DNA from: Mycobacterium sp. D16R12
GTDB lineage: Bacteria; Actinomycetota; Actinomycetes; Mycobacteriales; Mycobacteriaceae
Assembly (NCBI RefSeq): GCF_002013465.1
Contig: NZ_MAFC01000009.1
Coordinates: 62,001-126,000, forward strand
Length of the DNA stretch: 64,000 nucleotides
Direction: 5' to 3'
Shown here: positions 44,358-52,093 of the stretch, piece by piece
Layout of the letters: each line of letters begins with the position of its first letter
Numbering within the stretch: position 1 is the stretch's first letter
Notes under the pieces: generated by a model
The model's database searches: none
Seen by the model: only the letters and a program-made list of their open reading frames with translations
Told to the model about the DNA's origin: nothing
Position numbers and translations under genes: made by a program

Positions 44358-45125
44358 TTACGGGCGCGCGTGGGGATCGGAGGCGTTGAGCGTCGCGACG
44401 ACTTCGTCGTAGTCGCCACGTGCCTCGCCGTAGCGCAGGAACTTCACCCGCTCTACCTGGATCTCCGTGGCGTCGGGCTGGGTCTCCAGCAGGGTGACGA
44501 CTTCGTCGACGAAGTCCTTCAAGGGCATCGCGAAGTCACTCTCCTGCTGCCCCGGCATGAGGTCTGTGCGGACCGCGGGTGGCTGAAGTTCCTTGACCGC
44601 GACCCGGGTGTCCGCAAGCTGAAGCCGGATCGACTCGCTGAGCATGTGGATAGCGGCTTTGGACGCGTTGTAACTGGGTGTGACCTTCAGCGGCGCGAAA
44701 GCCAAGCCGGACGACACCGTGATGATGGTGGCTTCGGGCTGCGCCTGTAGGTGTTCGATGAAGTTGGCGATCAGGCGAATCGGACCGAGCACGTTTGTGG
44801 TGATGATCTCCTCGGCCGACTGAAGGAATGACTCGGGGTGATGCCAGTCCTCGACGCGCATGATCCCTGCCATCGCGATCAGGACGTTCACGCCGGGATG
44901 GTCCGCGAGTATCCGTTGGGCGGCGCTGCGAATGCTCTCCGGGTCGGAGATGTCGATCTGCACGGTCGAGATGCCGGGGTGTTCGGCACGGATGCGCTCA
45001 AGTAGCTCGGTGCGGCGCCCGCCGACGATTACGTTATTGCCCTTGGTCTGCAAGGCCAGCGCGAGTTCCAGGCCGATCCCACTGGTGGCTCCGGGGATGA
45101 ACACCGTGTTGTCCGTGATCTTCAT
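44358..45125 (-). CDS. SDR family oxidoreductase, DltE-like
   Basis: A 255-residue SDR starting at ATG 45125 behind GGAAGGG. NTVFIPGATSGIGLELAL has a Pro in place of the usual Thr before Gly. The active site is TVSSGLAFAPLKVTPSYNAS (Ser), YNASKAAIHML (Tyr-Lys) and the LQPPAVRTDL segment. It resembles the oxidoreductase DltE/SDR group seen beside TetR regulators. A 47-bp palindrome in the promoter region and the divergent TetR gene strongly suggest local repression. Confidence 0.86.
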   Translation of the reverse strand: MKITDNTVFIPGATSGIGLELALALQTKGNNVIVGGRRTELLERIRAEHPGISTVQIDISDPESIRSAAQRILADHPGVNVLIAMAGIMRVEDWHHPESFLQSAEEIITTNVLGPIRLIANFIEHLQAQPEATIITVSSGLAFAPLKVTPSYNASKAAIHMLSESIRLQLADTRVAVKELQPPAVRTDLMPGQQESDFAMPLKDFVDEVVTLLETQPDATEIQVERVKFLRYGEARGDYDEVVATLNASDPHARP

Positions 45126-45145
45126 GGTGGTGCCCTTCCGTTGAT

Positions 45146-45192
45146 TATGTGTACGTACCGTACATATATGTAATGTACGGTACGTACACATA
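45146..45192. promoter_or_regulatory. 47-bp perfect palindromic operator
   Basis: Two perfect 20-bp arms, TATGTGTACGTACCGTACAT and its reverse complement, flank a 7-base loop (ATATGTA). The element fills most of the 91-bp interval between the SDR start (45125) and the TetR start (45217). Each arm also carries an internal near-palindrome (TGTACGTACCGTACA), which would allow two TetR dimers to bind. Confidence 0.75.
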
Positions 45193-45216
45193 GTTGGCAA
45201 GGAGTGGGAGACGCTG

Positions 45217-45822
45217 GTGAGTGCGGCAGGGGACGAGGTGAAGCAGCCGCGTCGAGGGCGTCGGCCGGCCGACGAGGTGCGCGAAGAGGTGCTTCAGGCC
45301 GCGGGCGACCTGTTGTTCGGCGAGGGGATGAGCGGATTCACCATCGAGAAGGTCGCTGCCCTTTCCGGTGCCAGCAAGATGACGATCTACAAGTGGTGGC
45401 CGTCCAAGGGGGCCCTCGCGCTCGACGGCTACTTCCGGCAGGTCGAACCGGGGTTGGAGTTCCCCGACACCGGGGATATCGAGCGTGACCTCCGCACCCA
45501 GCTGAGTGCGTTTCTGGGCATCATTCGGGATACCGTTGGGGGCGGAGTCATCGGTGAACTCATTGGCCAGGCCCAAACGGATCCGGAACTCAAAGCGGCG
45601 TTTCTGCAACGGTATTCGGGGCCTCGTCGGGCCCTCGCGGTGGCTGCGATACGCCGCGCACAGGACCGCGGCCAACTTGGTGCGAACGTCGATCCCGAGG
45701 TCGTCGTGGACCAACTGTGGGGTGCCTGCTATCACCGGCTACTCGTACCCGACCAGCCGCTGACGGCGGAATTTGTGGACGCCTTGCTCACCAATCTGTT
45801 CGGCGGGATCAAATCCAGATGA
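45217..45822 (+). CDS. TetR family transcriptional regulator
   Basis: A 201-residue regulator starting with GTG 45217. The helix-turn-helix is EVLQAAGDLLFGEGMSGFTI, EKVAALSGASKMTIYKWWPS with the TIYKWWPSKG recognition segment. The C-terminal domain is helical with a TetR_C-type pattern (VDQLWGACYHRLLVP). It diverges from the DltE-like SDR and sits beside the 47-bp palindrome, so it most likely represses that SDR and its own gene in response to an unknown small ligand. Confidence 0.88.
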   Translation: MSAAGDEVKQPRRGRRPADEVREEVLQAAGDLLFGEGMSGFTIEKVAALSGASKMTIYKWWPSKGALALDGYFRQVEPGLEFPDTGDIERDLRTQLSAFLGIIRDTVGGGVIGELIGQAQTDPELKAAFLQRYSGPRRALAVAAIRRAQDRGQLGANVDPEVVVDQLWGACYHRLLVPDQPLTAEFVDALLTNLFGGIKSR

Positions 45823-45869
45823 ATCCAGGTACGGGAATAAGCCCGACAGATCCTGGGGTTTGACGCGGT

Positions 45870-46301
45870 ATGCCACGTCAGTTCACCGAAGCAGAACGTC
45901 AGGAATTTCTCGCGGCCAAGCACATCGCCGTGTTGTCGGTTACGGCCGACAACGGGCGCCCGCCGGCCAGCGTGCCGATCTGGTACGACTACGTCCCCGG
46001 TGGGAACATCCGCATCAGTACGAGCGCGGCGAACCGCAAGGCACGGCTGATCGAGCAGGCCGGGGCGGTGACGTTGACGGTGCAGCACGAAGAGCTGCCT
46101 TATCAGTACGTGATCGTCGAAGGCAGTGTCGTGGAAACGGCTCAGCCGGCCCCGGAAGCGGCGCGGGTGGAAATCGCCATCCGGTACCTCGGCGAGGAGG
46201 GCGGCCGTGAGTTTGTGCGCAGCTACGACGGCGGAGACAACGTGCTGTTCACCGTTCGCCCCGACCGCTGGTTTACCGCGGATTTCTCGGACGAGATCTG
46301 A
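45870..46301 (+). CDS. PPOX-class pyridoxamine 5'-phosphate oxidase family protein
   Basis: A 143-residue split-barrel flavin-binding protein. Its pattern is FTEAERQEFLAAKHIAVLSV, TADNGRPPASVPIWYDYVPG, then KARLIEQAGAVTLTVQHEEL and VIVEGSVVETAQP. These features match mycobacterial PPOX/F420-type proteins of about 140 residues. It ends FTVRPDRWFTADFSDEI. It is 47 bp downstream of the TetR gene on the same strand and may be part of that regulon. Its last 79 bases are overlapped by the convergent DUF6545-type gene, which marks the left border of the accessory island. Confidence 0.8.
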   Translation: MPRQFTEAERQEFLAAKHIAVLSVTADNGRPPASVPIWYDYVPGGNIRISTSAANRKARLIEQAGAVTLTVQHEELPYQYVIVEGSVVETAQPAPEAARVEIAIRYLGEEGGREFVRSYDGGDNVLFTVRPDRWFTADFSDEI

Positions 46302-47464
46302 GCGCCTTGTTCTTTCGCAACCCGTTTGACGGTGGGCCACCAACCGGCGAGGTCGATGAGTTGGGCGAGTTCGTCTTCGCGGGTGGCGGTAGCAGGTAAG
46401 GCTGCGCTGCTGAAGGTCGAGGGGTCGGTGCTGGCTGGGTGCGCAACGGCGTTGGCGATCTGTAATGCCTGCAGTGCGCTCTGGTCGACGTCCTGTGGTT
46501 CGCAGGCTTGAGCGAGTCGTTGTCGGTCGGTATCGGTGATCTCGGTGATGTGGGGTGCCAATTGGAGTAGGGCGTCGCGGATTTCGATGATGACGCGGTG
46601 CAACTGGAAGTCGGTGACCGGTTGGAATCGTTGCGGAGGTTCGTTGAGGACGGTGTCGGGGTACACACTGGTGAGATCGGTCCATAGGGGCCGGAGTTTC
46701 CGCCAGGTTCGGCCGTTGGTATCGCGGTGGAGCAGGGCTTGCGCAGCGACAAAGCAGGGGGCCAGCGCTAGGGGCAGGGCAGCGAGCAAGGCGCCGAAGC
46801 TGGCGTAGGAGTAGATGGCTTGGCGCACAGGCAGGGTGTGGGCTAGGTGCAGGCGCTCGAGTAGAGCCAGGGTGAAGACACTCAAGCCGGGTAGGCAGAT
46901 CAAGGCGGCGATGGCGCTCAGTTCGACGGCGATGAGGCGTTGGGCGGTGGTGGTGGGTGCCTGGCGCAGGTTCTTGGTGAGCTGCCACAGGATCACGGTG
47001 GCTGCGGTGACCGATAGGACCGACCATAGGGCGGCGGCCAGCACTTCAGAGTTGTCGCTGGCCAGGGCGATGGGTTGATCCTGTTGGCGAGGGCTGATGG
47101 CCACGAAGTAGAGCACGCTAATGGTGACGACGGTCGCGATGCGGTAGTGGCGGTAACCGCGGATCAGGGCGGCCGGCTCGATGCCGTCGGTCATCGCGAT
47201 GATGCCAATGACCTCGGGGCACGTGAGCAGTAGCAGTGCGAGGGGGATTTGGGAGGCGGTGCCGGCCGTGGTGGGGATAGTGGTGGCGAGTAGGTGTTGC
47301 ACCTGCGGTTCGCTGGCCAGGTGGGTGGCGGCAAGGTAGGTCAGTGCGCGATTGCGGTGGCGGGCAGCGAGTCCGGTGTTGAGCCAACGCCGCCGAAATG
47401 CCAGCACCAACACAAAACAGGCGATGACTGGCCACGAGATGTAGCCCGGTATCGCGCTGGTCAC
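46223..47464 (-). CDS. MAB_1171c/DUF6545-type membrane protein
   Basis: A 413-residue protein. The N-terminal 240 residues have seven or so membrane helices (ISWPVIACFVLVLAF, ATVVTISVLYFVAI, YASFGALLAALPLALAPCFV), and the C-terminal 150 residues are soluble with WRKLRPLWTDLTSVYP, a typical DUF6545 opening. This family is a frequent partner of small HTH and ImmA/IrrE-type genes in actinobacteria. The last 26 residues are encoded antisense to the PPOX gene, which suggests that the original C-terminus was replaced at the island border. Role unknown. Confidence 0.75.
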   Translation of the reverse strand: MTSAIPGYISWPVIACFVLVLAFRRRWLNTGLAARHRNRALTYLAATHLASEPQVQHLLATTIPTTAGTASQIPLALLLLTCPEVIGIIAMTDGIEPAALIRGYRHYRIATVVTISVLYFVAISPRQQDQPIALASDNSEVLAAALWSVLSVTAATVILWQLTKNLRQAPTTTAQRLIAVELSAIAALICLPGLSVFTLALLERLHLAHTLPVRQAIYSYASFGALLAALPLALAPCFVAAQALLHRDTNGRTWRKLRPLWTDLTSVYPDTVLNEPPQRFQPVTDFQLHRVIIEIRDALLQLAPHITEITDTDRQRLAQACEPQDVDQSALQALQIANAVAHPASTDPSTFSSAALPATATREDELAQLIDLAGWWPTVKRVAKEQGAQISSEKSAVNQRSGRTVNSTLSPPS

Positions 47465-47964
47465 TCGTTGCCTAGGAGGATGTCGGCGAGAGTTCGATCC
47501 TTTGGCGAGTGGCTAAGGATGAGGCTTGCGAACATTTCGGCGTCGTGTTCGGCGGTGGTGTTGTAGGCGCTGCGGCCCAGGGCGGCTTTGACGGTGGCGG
47601 GGTCTAGGTTGGGTGTGAGCGCTGAGACCATCTGCGCTGTATCAGTTTTCGCGTTCTTGTCGTGACCGAGTAGCATGTGCCCGAGTTCGTGCAGGATGAT
47701 CTGGTCGGCATGCAACCGAGAGGTTCCGTCTTGATACAGCACGACGTCGTCGTGTTCGCGGACCAGCCACAAGCCGCAGGCGCTTCCCGCCAGTAAGGCA
47801 CCGTCTACGGGCAGCAGCGTGATCCGGCGACCGCGCAGCTGCTCGACCGTGTGGACGAACGCTGCCCGGTCCCAGGGTGATGGTACGGGCAGCTGTCCGA
47901 TGAGCTGGCGCATGTCTGCTTCGGTTGATCCGTTGTGCTGCAGGCGTTTACGTCGAAGTTTCAT
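47461..47964 (-). CDS. ImmA/IrrE-type metallopeptidase
   Basis: A 167-residue protein. The zinc-binding motif is ILHELGHMLLGH (HExxH) near residue 94, with the third ligand likely in TAEHDAEMFASLIL near residue 143. The N-terminal 80 residues include AACGLW-like strands (SACGLWLVREHDDVVLYQDG). ImmA/IrrE proteases cleave HTH repressors in mobile elements. Its start overlaps the end of the EspR-like gene by 17 bp and its stop overlaps the start of the membrane gene by 4 bp, so all three are translationally coupled. Confidence 0.85.
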   Translation of the reverse strand: MKLRRKRLQHNGSTEADMRQLIGQLPVPSPWDRAAFVHTVEQLRGRRITLLPVDGALLAGSACGLWLVREHDDVVLYQDGTSRLHADQIILHELGHMLLGHDKNAKTDTAQMVSALTPNLDPATVKAALGRSAYNTTAEHDAEMFASLILSHSPKDRTLADILLGNE

Positions 47965-48424
47965 CTGATGGTCCGATCGGGGGCAGGTTTTCCAGCTGGC
48001 GCAGGCGATCGACGATGCCGGCCAGGTTCCCGATCGACTCGGGTGTCAGCCCAGACAGTCGGGTGGCGATATCGCGGATACCGTTGTCGCGCATGGCCTT
48101 GACGAGACGAAGCTCAGATTCGACAGCGGCGTCACCGCCGGTGTCAATGAGGTAGGAGGCGGGGACGCCGAAGTACTCGGCGATGGCCTGCACATTCTGA
48201 ACGGTCGGGTTGGTGCGCTTGCCGGTGCGCAACAGGCACAGGTACGGCGCGCTCATCTGGACCCCAGTCTTCTCGAAGACTCCGTCGGCGACCACCGCAT
48301 CTGACGGCGGTTCGCCTGCAGGACTCATGACCTCGTACAACTTGGTGAGCTTAGCGGCCAGGCTCTCGCTGCGCATGTCCTCAGCAACCTGAAGTCCGTC
48401 GTTCTTGCCCGCCATTTTCCCCAT
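47948..48424 (-). CDS. EspR-like XRE-family DNA-binding protein
   Basis: A 158-residue protein resembling EspR of M. tuberculosis. SLAAKLTKLYEVMSPAGEPP, VQMSAPYLCLLRTGKRTNPT and AIAEYFGVPASYLIDT follow the EspR order, with SAPYLxxLRxGxRTNP being the recognition helix. The C-terminal dimerisation-like part reads KAMRDNGIRDIATRLSGLTP and IVDRLRQLENLPP. EspR controls ESX-1 genes and shapes the nucleoid. Here it is likely a local regulator of the island. ATG 48415 is an alternative start. It diverges from the MspA-type gene. Confidence 0.82.
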   Translation of the reverse strand: MGKMAGKNDGLQVAEDMRSESLAAKLTKLYEVMSPAGEPPSDAVVADGVFEKTGVQMSAPYLCLLRTGKRTNPTVQNVQAIAEYFGVPASYLIDTGGDAAVESELRLVKAMRDNGIRDIATRLSGLTPESIGNLAGIVDRLRQLENLPPIGPSDETST

Positions 48425-48606
48425 CCGTTCGTCGACTTTCCCGCCTTCCGGACAAGGTACCGCAATCCTTGACCAGTAACTGCACTACAGGCATAGTTTT
48501 TCTAGTAAATATTGCTAGACAGGTCGTTGACTGATATACATCTGCGTGTGCCGCCGCGAGCGTGGCATCCAGCCCACGGGCTGTGCCGAGACGGGGAGAT
48601 ACGCGG

Positions 48607-49350
48607 TTGACTAGTCAATTAACGCGCAGGCGCGGCAGGTGCCGTGTTGCCGCCGCAACGTCGGCATCAGTTGCGGCCGTGATCTTGATCGGCACGCCTT
48701 GCGCGGTCGCCGATCCGCAGGTGATGCCGGATCAGCATCAGCAGTTCGTCACTGATGACGGGTGGACTGTTGGGTTAACGATGACCAATGAGGTGATCGA
48801 TCACATCGACAACATCGCCGGGGCGAGCAACTCGTGGCAAGCCCGAGTTTCCTACCGCGCGGAGGCCACGATCTCGGGTGCGGGCTCTGCGGTTATTCAG
48901 GATGCGCAGTTGGAGACGGGTTACTTCGTGGGTTGCCGCACCGACTCCTCATCGGGTGTGGAGCTCGGCGGCGACCTGGGTTTGACGCTTAGCCAGCAGC
49001 TTAATGGGCAGGCGTATGGCGGAGCGTATGGCGGCGGGCAGGGCGGGTCTGGCGGCGGAGGCGGCCAGGGCGGCGGTTTCGGTGGCGTCTCCGGTGGTGC
49101 CTCGGTGGGTGCCCAGGAGCACATCGGCGGCTACATGCGCGTCCTGCTCAAGCCGGGTGGTTTGGCTCAGCTGCCGATGGACCGGATCAACTTCCGCAAC
49201 ATGCACGCGGTCTCGCAGGTGCGTAACCAGAACGTCGAGGCCGACGGCTGCGGCGGCCAGGTCAAGATCCAGTCGTTCGCGACATTCCGGATCCGCACCG
49301 AGAACGGCAACGACACCCAGACCGTCTACGGCGAGCCGAAAGATCTGTGA
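48607..49350 (+). CDS. MspA family porin with glycine-rich insert
   Basis: A 247-residue protein started at TTG 48607 behind GGGGAG. The signal peptide is CRVAAATSASVAAVILIGTP with likely cleavage near AVADPQ. The mature part follows the MspA order: DDGWTVGLTMTNEVIDHIDN, ISGAGSAVIQDAQLETGYFV, LKPGGLAQLPMDRINF and TQTVYGEPKDL at the end. Residues 134-168 are a Gly-rich insertion (AYGGAYGGGQGGSGGGGGQ onward) not seen in MspA itself. The family forms outer-membrane channels. The stop overlaps the next start (TGATG). Confidence 0.82.
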   Translation: MTSQLTRRRGRCRVAAATSASVAAVILIGTPCAVADPQVMPDQHQQFVTDDGWTVGLTMTNEVIDHIDNIAGASNSWQARVSYRAEATISGAGSAVIQDAQLETGYFVGCRTDSSSGVELGGDLGLTLSQQLNGQAYGGAYGGGQGGSGGGGGQGGGFGGVSGGASVGAQEHIGGYMRVLLKPGGLAQLPMDRINFRNMHAVSQVRNQNVEADGCGGQVKIQSFATFRIRTENGNDTQTVYGEPKDL

Positions 49351-50618
49351 TGACCAAGGTTTTCAGAATTGCGCTCGCCCTGCTTGCTGCTGGGTTGGTT
49401 GTCTTACCCGCCGAGGGGTCGGGTGCGGCAATCGGGCGGGCACATGCCGATCCGGCGGTTCCGACGCCTGCGCCGCTGCCGGCGCCGCGCGAGATGCCCC
49501 AAGATGCGCCGCGCATCAACAATATTGGCGGAGCCAAAGTCTCATCGTCGGCACCGCAAGGTGAGGGCAACGGCATGGGCCAGCCCCTAGCGGCCGCGCG
49601 CGAGCTGTCGAATTTCACGGTGCCGATGTTCGCCAAGGACGGCATCTTCTTCCCGACCACCTGGGCGGGTAAGAACATCGCGATCCATCTGCCGGGTGAG
49701 ATGACGCTCCAGGCGGCGGCGTGGTCCGGTGATGGTGGCGCGACCTACACCTCCAATGATGTTGATTACCAAGTAATCCCATTTTCCGGCGGTGGCGGTG
49801 ACATTGTGATTCGCCGCAAGACGATCTTCTCGCCGTCGGATATGCAGGTCGGGGTGCGCATCCCTGAGGGCACGCACCTACGTCAGGGCACCAATGTCGT
49901 CTTGGTGGAAACCGATGCTCACCCAGGTCGCCCTGCAACGGTCGTCGGCACGTTCTCTATTCCGGTGGCCCGAGACTCCAAGGGTGCCCCAGTCACGGTG
50001 TCACCGGGTATCGGTCCGGGTTTTCCGAACCAGACCAACATTCTGATCAATCTGGGCGAGGCCAACATCTTCGCCTTCCCCATCGAGATCACCCTCTCTT
50101 ACCGTGCCTCAAACACACCCACCAGTGGCGCGCTGACTGCGGACTGGGACGGCATGCCCAACGGTATGAGCCCGCCCCAAGTGATCACGCTCCCAGCCGA
50201 TTACGTCACCGATATCGACGGCAAGTACCGGCCGACTGGGGTGGACCCGGTGCTGTATGCCGAACGACATTCAGGGATGTGCCCGGGCGGCCCGAGCCAG
50301 TATCGGTCACCGGACGGTCGCACCGCGGACTTCGCACCGTCGTGCATGCGCCAGCAGATGTGCCTGGACGCCGCACCCCGAGGCACCTCGGTGGATGTCT
50401 GCAATAACACCCTGTTCGCGAACATGTCCACCAACTGCACCTCGGCGTTCGGGCAGCAGGGCGATCAGTACGACACCTGCCTGCGCGCTGCCAGCGATGA
50501 GGTCGCCTGGGTCAAAGCCAACATGCTCACCGGATCGCTGTGCCAACCCGTCACACCGGCCACCAACACGCGCCGCCTGCCGTCCAACGGCAGCGCGTAC
50601 TGCGGATCAACGAACTAG
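49350..50618 (+). CDS. secreted protein of unknown family, partner of the porin
   Basis: A 422-residue protein starting at ATG 49350, overlapping the porin stop by one base. The signal peptide is VFRIALALLAAGLVVLPAEG, with cleavage near RAHADPAVP at residue 34. A Pro-rich linker (VPTPAPLPAPREMPQDAP) is followed by a beta-rich region (MTLQAAAWSGDGGATYTSND, IVIRRKTIFSPSDMQVGVR) and a C-terminal Cys-containing part with MCPGGPSQYRSPDGRTADF, CMRQQMCLDAAPRGTSVDVC. I do not recognise the family. Co-translation with the porin and the toxin downstream suggests a shared export or delivery role. Confidence 0.6.
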   Translation: MTKVFRIALALLAAGLVVLPAEGSGAAIGRAHADPAVPTPAPLPAPREMPQDAPRINNIGGAKVSSSAPQGEGNGMGQPLAAARELSNFTVPMFAKDGIFFPTTWAGKNIAIHLPGEMTLQAAAWSGDGGATYTSNDVDYQVIPFSGGGGDIVIRRKTIFSPSDMQVGVRIPEGTHLRQGTNVVLVETDAHPGRPATVVGTFSIPVARDSKGAPVTVSPGIGPGFPNQTNILINLGEANIFAFPIEITLSYRASNTPTSGALTADWDGMPNGMSPPQVITLPADYVTDIDGKYRPTGVDPVLYAERHSGMCPGGPSQYRSPDGRTADFAPSCMRQQMCLDAAPRGTSVDVCNNTLFANMSTNCTSAFGQQGDQYDTCLRAASDEVAWVKANMLTGSLCQPVTPATNTRRLPSNGSAYCGSTN

Positions 50619-50628
50619 CGGGGACACC

Positions 50629-51732
50629 TTGAACACCATCACGAACCAAATCCGGACGGCTACAGGAATATCCACGCGACGTTGGCTTCGCCGCGCTTCC
50701 AGTGCCGCGGCCATCGTGGCGGTTGTGGCGGCGGCGATCACAATGCCGGTCGTCGTGCCCGAGCCAACACCTGGCTCTAGCTCGATGGTGGCTATTGCGC
50801 GAGCCGACTGCCCACCGGACTGCGGCGGCGGCCCGGGTAATGGCGGTACGCCCTCAGGCCCACCCGGCGGCGGAACCGAGTTCGTACCGCCTTCCATGCC
50901 AGCGATGCCTTCCTACGAGCCTGGCCGCGGACAGCCGCCTTTGGATCAGAACAACGGCATCTCCATCTACAACAGTGCCGCGCCGCAGCCCAGCCAAGCC
51001 GCGCAACCTAGTCAAGCCCCCGTCCAAAACCAGGACGGCAGCTATAACCGCGCCGCCAACGGCGAACAGCAGCCCGTCAATTACAACAACGCGCCCAACA
51101 ACCAACAAATCAACCAAAATTGGCAAAAAGCCTCTGACCAACTCAACAATCAACCAGAGAACGAGAATCAGCCAGATCAACATGCAGACGACGATCAAGA
51201 ATTCGAAAAACACGAAGCAGGTTGTGAAAAAGGTGATCCAACCTGTGACCAAAGCGACTGCACACCAATAAACGGATCTAAAACGGTGGGCCTTACCACT
51301 TATACATATGATTTAGCGTCTAAAACCCTCAGTTGGGTGTCCATCGCACCCGGTAAGGGGACGAATGTCGGTAGTAAGCCAGGGATAAACCCAGGCGACA
51401 AGGTCAACGTGCCGGCGTCCGGCATCTTTACCGCTGGCACAGCGATAATATGCAAGACTCCCAGTGCAGACTCTGGGCCTTCGCCGACGGACCGAGGTCT
51501 GCCGCCTAGCGGTGTTAATCCACCTGCTCAAGGAAAACTGATACAGGGACCAGCGAGTCGCCCGAGCGAACAGGCGGTTGGCGGTAGAAGCCTCTGGGAC
51601 GAAAAAGGTGGCGAGTGGCGATACGCGCCAGAAGATAAGTACCACAATCCTCATTGGGACTATAATCCGTGGAATGTGCCAAAAGCTCCTTGGCAGAATA
51701 TTCCGATAGGCAATCTTCCGACTCTGAAATGA
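50629..51732 (+). CDS. secreted polymorphic-toxin-like protein
   Basis: A 367-residue protein starting at TTG 50629, ten bases after the previous stop. The signal segment is ASSAAAIVAVVAAAITMPVV with cleavage near VAIARADCPP. A Gly/Pro-rich stretch, then a Gln/Asn-rich linker (NNAPNNQQINQNWQK), then a globular part follow. The last 50 residues (GGRSLWDEKGGEWRYAPEDK to the end) have the W/H-rich pattern YHNPHWDYNP, PWQNIPIGN that I recall from domains annotated as polymorphic toxin type 37. Base composition turns AT-rich in the second half, unlike neighbours, which suggests transfer of the variable end. Confidence 0.65.
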   Translation: MNTITNQIRTATGISTRRWLRRASSAAAIVAVVAAAITMPVVVPEPTPGSSSMVAIARADCPPDCGGGPGNGGTPSGPPGGGTEFVPPSMPAMPSYEPGRGQPPLDQNNGISIYNSAAPQPSQAAQPSQAPVQNQDGSYNRAANGEQQPVNYNNAPNNQQINQNWQKASDQLNNQPENENQPDQHADDDQEFEKHEAGCEKGDPTCDQSDCTPINGSKTVGLTTYTYDLASKTLSWVSIAPGKGTNVGSKPGINPGDKVNVPASGIFTAGTAIICKTPSADSGPSPTDRGLPPSGVNPPAQGKLIQGPASRPSEQAVGGRSLWDEKGGEWRYAPEDKYHNPHWDYNPWNVPKAPWQNIPIGNLPTLK

Positions 51733-51742
51733 AAGACACAAG

Positions 51743-52093
51743 ATGGCCGTTTTCCGTGTAGTCCCTTCTAGTTATTTCGGTGATGAGGCGACCCTCGCAG
51801 CTGCAGATCTAGAGGGTATGCGCATGTTCACGTCGGCTCTGCGTTCAGCGCTAGAGGTCGACCATGCGGCTTTTGATAGCGAAGGCACTCGGCATCAGAT
51901 AGTGCAGCAAAGCGCCGCGGCGGACATAGAAATAGGGAAACAAGCTGTCGTGTGGCGATTTGATAATGCAAAACTGGGAGAGCTTATCGACTTGACAGAG
52001 TCGCTAATTGCCGTCGGCACGCCAGGGCACCAGTACGCAGATATCAACAGTCCGACGCTCACCCTGATCGTGTCCGTCAATGAGCATGTCTAG
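51743..52093 (+). CDS. likely immunity protein for the upstream toxin
   Basis: A 116-residue protein starting ten bases after the toxin stop. It has no signal peptide and reads as alpha/beta (FRVVPSSYFGDEATLAAADL, RSALEVDHAAFDSEGTRHQI, TLTLIVSVNEHV). I do not recognise the family. Small size, lack of export signal, tight spacing and placement immediately after a secreted toxin-like gene are the usual signs of an immunity protein. Codon use is less GC-rich than in the core genes. Its stop directly abuts the ABC-F remnant. Confidence 0.5.
   Translation: MAVFRVVPSSYFGDEATLAAADLEGMRMFTSALRSALEVDHAAFDSEGTRHQIVQQSAAADIEIGKQAVVWRFDNAKLGELIDLTESLIAVGTPGHQYADINSPTLTLIVSVNEHV

Noticed and set aside
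45732..47027. 431-residue Arg/Pro/His-rich minus-strand frame
   Set aside because: Shadow of the DUF6545-type and TetR/PPOX genes; composition typical of a wrong frame in high-GC DNA.
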